64,000 nucleotides of DNA, taken from Lachnospiraceae bacterium. GTDB taxonomy: Bacteria; Bacillota; Clostridia; Lachnospirales; Lachnospiraceae. The translations under genes were made by a program, and so were the position numbers. Of this stretch, positions 45,319 through 54,973 are shown one piece after another (the stretch's first letter is position 1; each line of letters opens with the position of its first letter). The notes below the pieces were generated by a model that did not search any database, had not been told where the DNA came from, and was given only the letters and a program-made list of their open reading frames with translations. The DNA lies in the NCBI GenBank assembly GCA_015057455.1, contig SVEH01000002.1:124001-188000 (forward strand), written 5' to 3'.

Positions 45319-46812
45319 CTAGCTAACTTTTGAATAGTAATAATAGTAATTAGGACTATATAGTTTTGTCTTACCTACAGTCTTATATGGAATTACATTA
45401 ACATAAACCCATTTTCCTGAAGGAAGTCCTGTGATTTTCTTTGCTGTTGCAGTAGTGTAATAAGTTTTTAAAACACCTTTCATACCGTAACCTGTAGAAA
45501 CACAAACCTTATAACCTGAAGCTCTAGTGGATTTGTTCCACCAAACTGATAATGTTTTTCTAGCAGGTCTTGTGATTTTCTTTAATGTAGCACGATTTGG
45601 TCTGGTAGTAACTGATTTTGTCTTTGGAGATCCTTTGATATATGTAGTTTTGTTACTTGAGTTTAAAATGCTATATCCAGTATAAGGGTCTTTTGCTATT
45701 GCATAAGGATAAACTGCATATTTGTAAGTATAAGCACTAGCCATTCCATCAACATAAACTGATGTACTATAAGTTTGTTTTAAATAAACATATTTTTTAG
45801 TCTTAGTATTATATTTGTATATATTGTATACATAAGCATTAGGAACTGCTTTCCATGAAAGTTTTGCAGTTGTTGTATCAACAGCAGCAATAGATATAGA
45901 TGTTTGAACTGGTTTTATATAGAAATATTTTTCCATAACACCTTCATATTTACCTATTCCTGTGAATTTAACAGTAGCAACACCTGGTTTTATATTGTTA
46001 TAATAAGAAACAGTGTAGTCTGTACCCTTAGTAAGTTTTTTACCATTTTGGTCATATACAGTATATGTAGTTGCACGAGCTTTTCCAGTATATGTAGCAG
46101 TACCTACAGTAGCTTTACCATTACATATATCCATTTTATTGATTCTTGCAGGATTTAAACTTGCAAAACACTTGTTACTGTCTAAAGCTCCTGCATAATT
46201 GTAGAAGTAGAATAAAGGTTGTCCTACAGATGTATCAATTAATATAGCATAATAGAAATCTACATAGTATCCTGGAGTTATTTTTAAGCCTGATAAACCA
46301 GTTTTGTATCCTGCATAATCATAATTCAAACTGAAATTATCATAGTCATACATAGTGATGCTTGAACCAGCTGCATTAGTAAAGTTATAAGAAGATATAA
46401 TTGTACTAGGTGAAATAGCATCTGTTATTGTACTTTCAGTATGATAATTAAGTCTAATTTTATATACATACCATGATTGGCCAGCGCCAGCCACTTTTGC
46501 AGTACTATCATAATTTCTAACTAATGTTTGAGCATCTGCGCCAGATTTGTGTAATTGTGATTGAAGTGAAAGAACTCTGTAATTATTAGTTCCTTTTTGT
46601 GAGTATTCTTGATACTTAAATCCATAAATATTAGAAGTATTTGTTGTAAAATCTCCTTCTGTATATGTTCCAATAGGATATTTTACGGAACCAATTGGAT
46701 AACTTGCTGCTTGTGTATCAGTTGTGCATATAAACATTGTTAGAACTAATGCAACTAACATAACACTAGCATACTTAAGTGATTTGAAAAATTTTGTCAT
46801 GTTTCTTTGCAT
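45319..46812 (-). CDS. Secreted protein with Ig-like and fibronectin III-like domains
   Basis: A 497-residue exported protein. Residues 1-35 are a signal peptide ending TDTQAASYP. An N-terminal beta domain (35-230) is not recognised. A bacterial Ig-like module typical of gut Clostridia follows (TYTGKARATTYTV, then TDYTVSYYNNIKPGVATVKFTG, 235-305). Two Fn3-like domains lie at 305-405 and 405-495. It is probably a surface or matrix protein. The start is unusual: no ribosome site lies next to ATG 46812, but AAGGAGG is about 60 bases upstream and an inverted repeat bridges the two. Confidence 0.82.
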   Translation of the reverse strand: MQRNMTKFFKSLKYASVMLVALVLTMFICTTDTQAASYPIGSVKYPIGTYTEGDFTTNTSNIYGFKYQEYSQKGTNNYRVLSLQSQLHKSGADAQTLVRNYDSTAKVAGAGQSWYVYKIRLNYHTESTITDAISPSTIISSYNFTNAAGSSITMYDYDNFSLNYDYAGYKTGLSGLKITPGYYVDFYYAILIDTSVGQPLFYFYNYAGALDSNKCFASLNPARINKMDICNGKATVGTATYTGKARATTYTVYDQNGKKLTKGTDYTVSYYNNIKPGVATVKFTGIGKYEGVMEKYFYIKPVQTSISIAAVDTTTAKLSWKAVPNAYVYNIYKYNTKTKKYVYLKQTYSTSVYVDGMASAYTYKYAVYPYAIAKDPYTGYSILNSSNKTTYIKGSPKTKSVTTRPNRATLKKITRPARKTLSVWWNKSTRASGYKVCVSTGYGMKGVLKTYYTTATAKKITGLPSGKWVYVNVIPYKTVGKTKLYSPNYYYYYSKVS

Positions 46813-46880
46813 CTATAGTTGAAATAATAGGTTTATGTATTACCCACTTATTATAGTAAAACTATAGATACTTCCTCCTT
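46811..46880 (-). promoter_or_regulatory. Leader with distant ribosome site and bridging inverted repeat
   Basis: On the minus strand AAGGAGG (46874-46880) is followed by ATCTATAGTT, 39 bases, then AACTATAGAT, whose last two bases begin the start codon. Folding the 10-bp stem (46811-46820, 46860-46869) would bring the ribosome site next to ATG. TATAAT in the loop could instead be a -10 element. Confidence 0.45.
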
Positions 46881-47143
46881 TTTGATTATTTCTTTTATTT
46901 TCAAGCATATGTTAGCATTTGCAAATAAAAAAGTCAATAATTGGAAATAAATCTAATTCCTAAAAAACAATTTGTAGTATTAAAACTTAAAGAAATATGG
47001 AATAATAAAGGTCTACAATAGGAAATCTACAATATTTATAAAATATATGGATTAATTAAAAGTAGTAGTAGAAATATAAAAAAGTTTATATTATAATAGA
47101 AAATTGTTAGTGTAGATTTAAATATTAAATATTGGAGGATGTT

Positions 47144-47926
47144 ATGGAGGCATATACAAGTTTTGCACAAGTATATGATATGTTTATGGATGATATACCC
47201 TATGATGAATGGTGTAAGTATCTATTAGAGATTCTTCATAAGCATAATATAGATAGTGGACTTATGTTAGAGCTTGGGTGTGGCACTGGAAGTGTTACAA
47301 GACGAATGGCAGACGCAGGCTTTAGTATGATAGGGATAGATAATTCGGAGGATATGCTTAGTATAGCAAGAGAACATGAAGAGGATAAAGGGATACTATA
47401 TTTGCTTCAAGATATGACAGAATTTGAACTTTATGGAACAGTATCAGCTGTGATAAGTATATGTGATAGCATAAATTATATAACAGAGGAAGAAGACTTG
47501 TTAAAAGTTTTTAAGCTAGTGAACAACTACCTTGAACAAGATGGTGTATTTGTATTTGATATGAATACAGAATATAAATATAGAGAAGTTATGGGAGATA
47601 ATGTTATAGCAGAGAATCGCGAGGAAGGTAGCTTTATATGGGAGAATACTTATTATGAGGATGAGAAGATTAATGAGTATGATTTGACCTTATATGTTAA
47701 GAAGAATTCTTGTGATGAAGAAGAAACATATAGCAGATTTGAAGAAACACATTATCAAAAAGCTTATTCAGTAGATATAGTAAAGGAATTAATTAAAAAG
47801 GCAGGACTAGAATTTGTAGCGGTATATGATGCATTTACCTTTGATGAGCCCAGTGAAACAAGCGAAAGAGTTTATTTTGTTGTGAAAGAGGGATATCAAG
47901 AGGGAAAAGCATATACTAATAAGTAA
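47144..47926 (+). CDS. Class I SAM-dependent methyltransferase
   Basis: A 260-residue methyltransferase. The SAM-binding motif I is LMLELGCGTGSVTRRM, the acidic loop is IGIDNSEDML and the motif II region is AVISICDSINYI. The N-terminal YTSFAQVYDMFMDD is typical of small-molecule methyltransferases in Firmicutes. The substrate is unknown. ATG 47144 has GGAGG seven bases upstream. It is followed 113 bases later by hslO. Confidence 0.87.
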   Translation: MEAYTSFAQVYDMFMDDIPYDEWCKYLLEILHKHNIDSGLMLELGCGTGSVTRRMADAGFSMIGIDNSEDMLSIAREHEEDKGILYLLQDMTEFELYGTVSAVISICDSINYITEEEDLLKVFKLVNNYLEQDGVFVFDMNTEYKYREVMGDNVIAENREEGSFIWENTYYEDEKINEYDLTLYVKKNSCDEEETYSRFEETHYQKAYSVDIVKELIKKAGLEFVAVYDAFTFDEPSETSERVYFVVKEGYQEGKAYTNK

Positions 47927-48039
47927 TGTTTTGATTATATATAAGTGTGCTTTGCTAGAATATATATTTGATATAGACAGAAAAAATAATAGAAAGTATA
48001 ATAAAGTATAATTTAGAAAGTTATAAAAGGTGATTAGAT

Positions 48040-48918
48040 ATGAAGGATAATAAAGATTATATTGTAAAAGCAACAGCTGCCAATAATCAGATAAGAGCAT
48101 ATGCAGCAACAACAAGAAATATAGTAGAAGAGGCTAGAAGTATACATAATACAAGTCCAGTTGCAACAGCAGCATTGGGAAGATTATTGACGGCAGGAAG
48201 TATTATGGGAAGTATGCAAAAGGGAGAGAAGGATTTACTTACATTACAGATTCAATGTTCAGGGCCAATAAAGGGATTAACTGTAACAGCAGATTCACAG
48301 GCAAGAGTAAAAGGATATGTGGCAGAGCCAATGGTTATGTTACCACCAAGTAGTAAAGGTAAACTAGATGTTGGTAAAGCATTAGACTTAGGTGTAATGA
48401 GTGTTATAAAAGATATGGGAATGAAAGAACCATATGTAGGACAAACTCATTTAGTAAGTGGAGAGATTGCTGAGGATTTAACATATTATTTTGCAACATC
48501 TGAGCAAATACCTTCATCTGTAGCTTTAGGAGTGCTTATGAATAAAGATAATACGGTAAAACAAGCAGGTGGATTTATTATTCAGCTTATGCCATTTACA
48601 GATGATGTTATAATAGATAAGTTGGAGAACACACTAAAGAATATGAAGCCTATTACAGAATTACTTGATAGAGATATGACACCAGAGATGATATTAGAAG
48701 AAGTTTTAGGTGAATTTGGACTTCAGATAAATGAGAAGATAGACACTAGTTATTATTGTAATTGTTCAAAAGATAGAGTGCACAAGGCAATAAGTAGTAT
48801 ATCAAAAAAAGATATACAAGAGATGATAGATGATAATAAACCTATAGAGGTTGAATGTCATTTTTGTGATAAAAAGTACGTTTTTGACGTAGAAGAACTT
48901 AAGGGAATGGTAAAATAA
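48040..48918 (+). CDS. hslO: Hsp33 redox-regulated chaperone
   Basis: A 292-residue cytoplasmic holdase that turns on under oxidative stress. N-terminal family sequence IRAYAATTRNIVEEARSIH, then SGPIKGLTVTADS, is present. The C-terminal zinc switch is CNC and CHFC; the four Cys bind zinc when reduced and form disulfides when oxidised. The length is normal. The start has AAAGGTG upstream. A terminator follows. Confidence 0.96.
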   Translation: MKDNKDYIVKATAANNQIRAYAATTRNIVEEARSIHNTSPVATAALGRLLTAGSIMGSMQKGEKDLLTLQIQCSGPIKGLTVTADSQARVKGYVAEPMVMLPPSSKGKLDVGKALDLGVMSVIKDMGMKEPYVGQTHLVSGEIAEDLTYYFATSEQIPSSVALGVLMNKDNTVKQAGGFIIQLMPFTDDVIIDKLENTLKNMKPITELLDRDMTPEMILEEVLGEFGLQINEKIDTSYYCNCSKDRVHKAISSISKKDIQEMIDDNKPIEVECHFCDKKYVFDVEELKGMVK

Positions 48919-48984
48919 GGAAATATTTATAAATATTATAAAAAAATCTAATAAGTAAGAATTTCCAAGTTTTGGGGATTATAT

Positions 48985-49034
48985 GCTATAATAGAATATG
49001 AACAGTGTTGTTTATATTCTGTTATAGCTTTTTT
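48985..49034 (+). terminator. Intrinsic terminator of hslO
   Basis: GCTATAATAGAATAT (48985-48999) pairs with ATATTCTGTTATAGC (49014-49028), followed by TTTTTT. Confidence 0.9.
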
Positions 49035-49155
49035 ATGCTTATATAGGAAACTACTATAGGAAATTACAAGCTAAGATTATGAGTTTGCTATATAAAATAT
49101 ATTTAAGATTCTAAATTTACTATATAAATAAAAATTTCAGAAATGGGTGAATACT

Positions 49156-50169
49156 ATGAAGAGAAAAGTATTTGTTTTAACTTTATTATTAATGATTATA
49201 GTTTGTTCTTTTTGTGCATATGCAGCAAAAGATCAAAAGGAATTTGGTGTGCATGCTAGGACTATGTATAGCGTAGAAGATGCAGTAGTTGGTACTGTTG
49301 ATACCAAAACTGGAGAACATGTAGTTAATTTAGATGATGGGAAATTACAGATAAGAGTAAGTGGTATAATTGATGAAGCTGCTAGGCTTATGGTTATGCC
49401 TATTAAGAAAGATAAAAAGGAAGTATGGTCATGGCTTCAAAGTATAACTAAAGAAATAGGTGAAAATAAAAGTGCTTATGATATATTCTTTGTTGATGAT
49501 AGAGGTGAGAGAATAGAAGTAGGTGAGGGAAGCCAGGTTTCTGTTATTTCTAACGTTAGACAACAAAAGGTTGCAGTTTATTATATAACTGATGCTGGAG
49601 AACATAATGCCCTTAAGTCTATAATAGAGGAATATGTTGTTAAGTTTAATATGATTAGAAACGGGTATTATACATTACTTGTTCAAAATGGTAAAGAGGA
49701 AATAGGAACTGACTTTGAAAAAGGTGATGATAAAATAGATACAACAACAAAGCCAGTAGATGAAGAAAAAGAAGATGAAAAGGATGACGAGGAGTCTGCG
49801 GAATCTGATATGGAAGATATGGAAAGTGGTACTGAAGGGGACAGCTCAGGAGCAGCTAGTGGTAATACAAAAGAAGATAATATATGGTTAATTATAATGA
49901 TTGGAGTTATTGGATTAACAGCAGTATTATTTATTATTGTATTTATAGGTAAGAAGAAAAAAGAGAATAATAATAATTATGATGAACCAAATAAGAAGAA
50001 CAAGAAATCAAAGAAAAATGATGAGCCGGTTATGGATGAGCCAAAGGGATATGTTCCTAAGAGTTCTATGGGCAGTGTAAATGAAACTCCAAAACCAGTA
50101 GATAAGAATTTTGTAGAAGAGGTTTCTGTTAAGGGACATTACACAGGTGAAGATGGCCAGAATAACTAA
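49156..50169 (+). CDS. Type I membrane protein with extracellular domain
   Basis: A 337-residue protein. Residues 1-24 are a signal peptide (LTLLLMIIVCSFCAYA). The extracellular part (25-240) is polar and ends in a Glu/Asp/Ser-rich stretch. A single membrane segment (IWLIIMIGVIGLTAVLFIIVF) lies at about 245-265. A Lys/Asn/Pro-rich tail of about 70 residues faces the cytoplasm. I do not recognise the outer domain. ATG 49156 is favoured over GTG 49147. It precedes the GGDEF gene by 145 bases. Confidence 0.72.
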   Translation: MKRKVFVLTLLLMIIVCSFCAYAAKDQKEFGVHARTMYSVEDAVVGTVDTKTGEHVVNLDDGKLQIRVSGIIDEAARLMVMPIKKDKKEVWSWLQSITKEIGENKSAYDIFFVDDRGERIEVGEGSQVSVISNVRQQKVAVYYITDAGEHNALKSIIEEYVVKFNMIRNGYYTLLVQNGKEEIGTDFEKGDDKIDTTTKPVDEEKEDEKDDEESAESDMEDMESGTEGDSSGAASGNTKEDNIWLIIMIGVIGLTAVLFIIVFIGKKKKENNNNYDEPNKKNKKSKKNDEPVMDEPKGYVPKSSMGSVNETPKPVDKNFVEEVSVKGHYTGEDGQNN

Positions 50170-50314
50170 AGGATATACTAAGTATTAAAAAGTAAATTAA
50201 GTAGAAAATAGTAAGTTAAGCAGTAAATGGCGAATAAAGTTGTAAACGGCATTACAGAGAGATTTAAGTAGGTGAAGATGCTCCATATAAATTAAAAAGT
50301 AAGAGGGTGAGCCT

Positions 50315-51400
50315 ATGGGATATGAGGTAGAGGCAAATAAATATAATTTTAAATGTTTGATGATGACCTTAGTTGCAATAGAAATTATATGGATTTTTGT
50401 TGAGGTTGGATGGTTTGTTGTTGCAAAACATATAATGAGAACTGCGGTTATTCCTATTACTATTATGTATGTAGTTGTAATATCTATTTTATTGGTAAAT
50501 GGTCTTGAAAGTAAATGGGTTAAATATGTAATTATAACAACAGAGATACTAGGAATTCATATTATGGGAACAATGCTTACATATCATGTTGTGTTATTTT
50601 ATGGTATACCATTTCTTATGGCAGCCCATTATCAAGGAAAACAAATATCTATGTATACATTAGGGTTAAGTATGATTGGTATGATATTTGTAGTTATATT
50701 AGGATATTATGTAGGTATATGTGATCTGAATATGATTGCATTTACAAAGGATAGAATGTCAAGTTACGGTGAACTAGCGGTTATTCCAATTTATTCAATA
50801 TCGTGGGTAACCCAACTTAAGGTTATGTTATATTTTTACTTTCCAAGAGCTATATTGCTTATTTTATTTGAAGTCATGACTCTTTCAATTGCTGAATCAG
50901 GTCGTAAAATGCAAGAACGTAATATGGTTGCAGAATATGAAAGTACTCATGATGAAATGACAGGTGTATTTAATAAAAACAAATACATATATATGGTTAA
51001 AAATGAATATCCTAAGATTGAAAGTGTTGGAGTTATTTTCTTTGACGTTAATGGATTAAAGACTATTAATGATACACTTGGACATGAAATGGGTGATGCC
51101 CTTATAAAGAGTGCAGCAAAATCTCTTACTTATTTTGAAACAGAGCATAATAAGATTTACAGAATGGGTGGAGATGAATTTATATTTATTATGGAAAATA
51201 CAACAGAAGATAAAATAGAATCTATGTTGAAGCGTTGGAAGAATATCCTTGATGCAGCTAATACTGAGCGTACAGACTTTAAGTGTGAAATGGCATCAGG
51301 ATATGCAATAGGACCAGGAAAAGACATAGAACAAGTAGTAAAACTTGCAGATGATAGAATGTATAAGAATAAGATTGCAATGAAGGGATTTGCAAGATAG
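50315..51400 (+). CDS. Membrane-bound diguanylate cyclase (GGDEF)
   Basis: A 361-residue protein. Residues 15-190 hold about six membrane segments with no recognised sensor fold. A GGDEF domain follows from about 205. The active site is intact (GGDEF at 285-289, preceded by RM). VIFFDVNGLKTINDTLGHEMGD is the metal and substrate site. It would make cyclic di-GMP. I see no clear RxxD inhibitory site just before GGDEF. The start at 50315 has AGGGTGAG. The gene is alone. Confidence 0.92.
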   Translation: MGYEVEANKYNFKCLMMTLVAIEIIWIFVEVGWFVVAKHIMRTAVIPITIMYVVVISILLVNGLESKWVKYVIITTEILGIHIMGTMLTYHVVLFYGIPFLMAAHYQGKQISMYTLGLSMIGMIFVVILGYYVGICDLNMIAFTKDRMSSYGELAVIPIYSISWVTQLKVMLYFYFPRAILLILFEVMTLSIAESGRKMQERNMVAEYESTHDEMTGVFNKNKYIYMVKNEYPKIESVGVIFFDVNGLKTINDTLGHEMGDALIKSAAKSLTYFETEHNKIYRMGGDEFIFIMENTTEDKIESMLKRWKNILDAANTERTDFKCEMASGYAIGPGKDIEQVVKLADDRMYKNKIAMKGFAR

Positions 51401-51553
51401 TGATATGATTAGTATGAAGAGATTTAGAAAATAATAATATAGGTAAAAGGGAGAAATAAAAAACAATATAATAGAATTAGAGTATTTGAAAGAAGGTAAA
51501 AAAGATATTTATGAGAGGTACATATTAATATAATAATAAGGAGGAATTTACTT

Positions 51554-54550
51554 ATGGCAAAAAGTATTACAGCACCAGAGCAAGTAATGAAAGTCGAGGG
51601 TTATGAGTTAGTATGTAGTGAGATGTTAAATGAAATTAAGAGCGTTGGTTTAGTATATAGACATATTAAAACAGGCGCAAGAGTAGTTGTTGTATCTAAT
51701 GATGATGAAAATAAAGTTTTTTCAATAGCATTTAGGACTCCGCCAACAGATTCTACTGGAGTTCCACATATAATAGAGCATTCAGTTCTATGTGGTTCTA
51801 AGAAATATCCACCAAAAGATCCATTTATAGAGTTGGCAAAAGGATCTTTAAATACATTTTTAAATGCAATAACTTATCCGGATAAAACAATTTATCCTAT
51901 TGCAAGTTGCAATGATAAGGATTTTCAAAATTTAATGAATGTATATTTAGATGCGGTATTTTATCCAAATATATACACAAATGAAAAAATATTTAAACAA
52001 GAAGGATGGCACTATGAGTTAGAGGATAAGGATGGAGAACTTATTTATAATGGTGTTGTTTATAATGAAATGAAGGGGGCATTTTCACAACCCAAGCAAG
52101 TTGTGTTTAGAACAGTGCAGAATTCATTATATCCAGATACATCATATAGTGTAGAATCAGGTGGAGATCCAGAGAATATTCCTGATTTAACATATGATGA
52201 TTTCTTAGCATTTCATGGTAAATTTTATCATCCATCAAATAGTTATATTTATTTGTATGGTGATATGGATATAGAAGAAAAACTAGAATTTATAAATAAT
52301 GAGTATTTAAAAGATTTTGAACAGATAGAAGTTGACTCAGAGATAAAAAAACAGATGCCTTTTACAGAAATGAGAGAGGTAATAAAATATTACCCTATAC
52401 CAGAGGAAGACGACACTACAGACAAAGCATATTTAGCTTACAATGTATCAATAGAAACATCTTTAGAAAAAGAGTTGAGTTTTGCATTTGAAGTACTTGA
52501 TTATGTTCTTTTAGGAACTTCGGGAGCACCAGTAAAACAAGCTTTATTAGATGCGGGACTAGCAAAGGATGTTTTTGGAGGATATGATTGTGATTTATAT
52601 CAACCATTTTTCTCAGTAATTGCTAAGGACAGTAACTACGAGGATAAGGATAAATTTATTCAAGTTATTAAAGAATCATTGAAAAAGGTTGTTGAGGAAG
52701 GCGTAGATAAAAAAGCATTAAAAGCAGCTATTAATAGATATGAATTTAAACATAGAGAGGCAGATTTTGATGGATATCCTAAAGGATTAATATATGGTCT
52801 TGATATGTTTGGCAGTTGGTTATACGATGATGAAAAACCATTTATGAGAATGAGTGTAAGTGAAACTTATGCATTCTTAAAAGAAAAAATTGATACAGAC
52901 TATTATGAAAAATTAGTAGAAAAATATTTGATAAATAATGAATTTGCAAGTTTTGTTGCTGTTTTACCAAAAGCAGGATTGGGAACTGAAATAGAACAAG
53001 AAACAGCTAAGAAACTAGCAGATTATAAAGATACTTTGTCAGATGAAGATTTAGAGAGAATAATTGAAGAAACAAAAGAACTTAAAAAGTTCCAAGAAGA
53101 ACCTTCAACTGAAGAAGAGTTAAAAACAATCCCTATGTTAACAATAGGTGATATTAAAAAAGAAGCATACAAAATTAATAATCAAATTAGAGAAAATGAG
53201 GATGTTACAGTTGTTTATCATGATGATTTTACAAATGGTATAGTTTATTTTGATTTCTTATTTGATTTAGATAAAGTTCCAAAAACATTGTCACCATATA
53301 TTGGCTTATTTGCAATTGCGCTTGGATACTTTAATACAGAGAATTATTCATATTCAGAGCTTGATAATGAAATAAATATGGTTACAGGTGGAATGGAATT
53401 TAGACCTATGAATTATTCTATTGAATATGAGGATAAAACTAGAGGTTCAAAGACATTTATGAAAATAAGTGTTAGAGCATTGACAGAAAATATGGATAGA
53501 TGCATTGAACTAATAAAAGAAATATTATTTAAAACAGACTATAATGATAAGAAGAGATTAAAAGAAATAGTTCAAGAAACAGCATCGAGAGTAAATATGA
53601 GAATTACATCATCAGGTAATATAGCTGCAGCTAAAAGAGCTTTATCATATATTTCACAGTGTGGAATGTTTAATGAAGTGACAAGTGGAATCGGTTATTA
53701 TGAATTCTTAAAAGATATAGAAGATAATTTTGAAGAAAAATCAGAAATAGTAAGTGAAGTATTTAACAGATTAACTGAGATGATTTTCTCAAAGGATAAT
53801 TTAATGATAAATGTAACAACAGATGAAGGAGAATATGCAGTAGTTGAAAGTAAATTTGCAGAGTTTATTAAATGCCTACCAGATAAAGCAATAGTAAATG
53901 AGGAAGAATTTAATGGATTTAATATTATGGCAGAAACAGACTTTGCAACGCCAACAAGATTTAAACTATCTAATAAAAACGAAGGTTATAAAACAGCAGG
54001 TAAAATACAATATGTTGCAAGAGCTGGTAACTTTGTGAAAAAAGGATATGATTATAAAGGTGCACTAAGTATATTAAAGGTAATCCTTAATTATGATTAT
54101 TTATGGACAAATGTAAGAGTTAAGGGAGGAGCTTATGGAGCTTCATGTAGTTTCCTTAGAGATGGAGCTGCGTTCTTTACTTCATATAGAGATCCTAAAT
54201 TAAAAGAAACAATAGATGTGTATGAAAAGGTTATTGAATATGTTGAGAATTTTGAAGCAGATGAAAGGGAAATGACTAAATATATTATAGGTACAATAAG
54301 TGGATTAGATACACCACTTAGCCCATATGGTAGAGGGCAAAGAGATTTCTCGGCATATTTCACAGGACTTACACAGGAAGAAATTCAAAAAGAAAGAGAT
54401 GAAATATTAAGTGCAACACCTGCACAGATTAGAGAACTTGTTGATATAGTAAAAGCTACTATTGAGGATAATAATTTATGTGTTATTGGTAATGAAAATA
54501 TGATTGACCAATGTAAGGATTTATTTAAAGATATTAAACCTTTAGAATAA
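51554..54550 (+). CDS. M16C-family zinc metallopeptidase (PreP/insulinase-like)
   Basis: A 998-residue cytoplasmic peptidase. The inverted zinc motif HIIEH (His72, Glu75, His76) lies in VPHIIEHSVLCGSKKYP, and a distal Glu in YNEMKGAFSQP completes the site. The M16C-associated central domain and a second, inactive M16 half (from about 720) follow, as in the presequence protease family. It degrades short peptides. The length is normal. AAGGAGG precedes the ATG. Confidence 0.95.
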   Translation: MAKSITAPEQVMKVEGYELVCSEMLNEIKSVGLVYRHIKTGARVVVVSNDDENKVFSIAFRTPPTDSTGVPHIIEHSVLCGSKKYPPKDPFIELAKGSLNTFLNAITYPDKTIYPIASCNDKDFQNLMNVYLDAVFYPNIYTNEKIFKQEGWHYELEDKDGELIYNGVVYNEMKGAFSQPKQVVFRTVQNSLYPDTSYSVESGGDPENIPDLTYDDFLAFHGKFYHPSNSYIYLYGDMDIEEKLEFINNEYLKDFEQIEVDSEIKKQMPFTEMREVIKYYPIPEEDDTTDKAYLAYNVSIETSLEKELSFAFEVLDYVLLGTSGAPVKQALLDAGLAKDVFGGYDCDLYQPFFSVIAKDSNYEDKDKFIQVIKESLKKVVEEGVDKKALKAAINRYEFKHREADFDGYPKGLIYGLDMFGSWLYDDEKPFMRMSVSETYAFLKEKIDTDYYEKLVEKYLINNEFASFVAVLPKAGLGTEIEQETAKKLADYKDTLSDEDLERIIEETKELKKFQEEPSTEEELKTIPMLTIGDIKKEAYKINNQIRENEDVTVVYHDDFTNGIVYFDFLFDLDKVPKTLSPYIGLFAIALGYFNTENYSYSELDNEINMVTGGMEFRPMNYSIEYEDKTRGSKTFMKISVRALTENMDRCIELIKEILFKTDYNDKKRLKEIVQETASRVNMRITSSGNIAAAKRALSYISQCGMFNEVTSGIGYYEFLKDIEDNFEEKSEIVSEVFNRLTEMIFSKDNLMINVTTDEGEYAVVESKFAEFIKCLPDKAIVNEEEFNGFNIMAETDFATPTRFKLSNKNEGYKTAGKIQYVARAGNFVKKGYDYKGALSILKVILNYDYLWTNVRVKGGAYGASCSFLRDGAAFFTSYRDPKLKETIDVYEKVIEYVENFEADEREMTKYIIGTISGLDTPLSPYGRGQRDFSAYFTGLTQEEIQKERDEILSATPAQIRELVDIVKATIEDNNLCVIGNENMIDQCKDLFKDIKPLE

Positions 54551-54599
54551 ACAATAATTTACAATATTCTAAAATGTTTATAAAGTGTTACAAAAAGTG

Positions 54600-54628
54600 T
54601 TTACAATGTAACAAATGTGTAATATAAT
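54600..54628 (+). promoter_or_regulatory. Promoter of ncRNA element, copy 1
   Basis: -35 TTTACA (54600-54605), 17-bp spacer, perfect -10 TATAAT (54623-54628). An upstream box AAAATGTTTATAAAGT is conserved in all three copies. Confidence 0.75.
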
Positions 54629-54634
54629 TAAATT

Positions 54635-54806
54635 ACAACAAAGGTACAACATAAAAATAAAACAAAAACAAGAATAAATATTCAAAAGGTATTGAATTTA
54701 AAATATATAAGATAAATTAATTAAAATGAAAACTATATAACACATATTTATTATAATCCTTGGAAGAGGTCACTGTTTACACTAAGCTGTAGGTAGTGGC
54801 TTTTTT
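54635..54806 (+). ncRNA. Candidate small RNA or leader RNA, copy 1
   Basis: About 170 nt from the predicted start to the terminator T run. No open frame with a ribosome site is present. In order it has ACAACAAAGGTACAACATAA, a hairpin with arms ATTCAA and TTGAAT, a 38-nt core (GAAAACTATATAACACATAT to CCTTGGAA) identical in all three copies, and a 14-bp terminator stem with G-U variation between copies. It could be a free sRNA, or the attenuated leader of the lipoprotein gene that starts 168 bases later. Confidence 0.65.
54767..54806 (+). terminator. Terminator of ncRNA copy 1
   Basis: A hairpin with loop CTAAGC and a stem of about 14 bp including G-U pairs, followed by TTTTTT. Confidence 0.8.
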
Positions 54807-54973
54807 CAATGCTGTATTTTACAGACGATAGAAAAATTGTCATAAAATTTATAAATATAAAATATTTATGTATTTTCTTGCAAAATGTTTGACATATGTA
54901 ACTTTTTAAGTATAATAAGTCTAAAGGGTTGGTGAGATTATAAAATAACATTATAATTTAACGGAGGATGAGT

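Noticed and set aside
54723..54765. Second promoter at the TATAAT inside the ncRNA core
   Set aside because: No -35 is found at a suitable distance, and the sequence is better explained as part of the conserved RNA.
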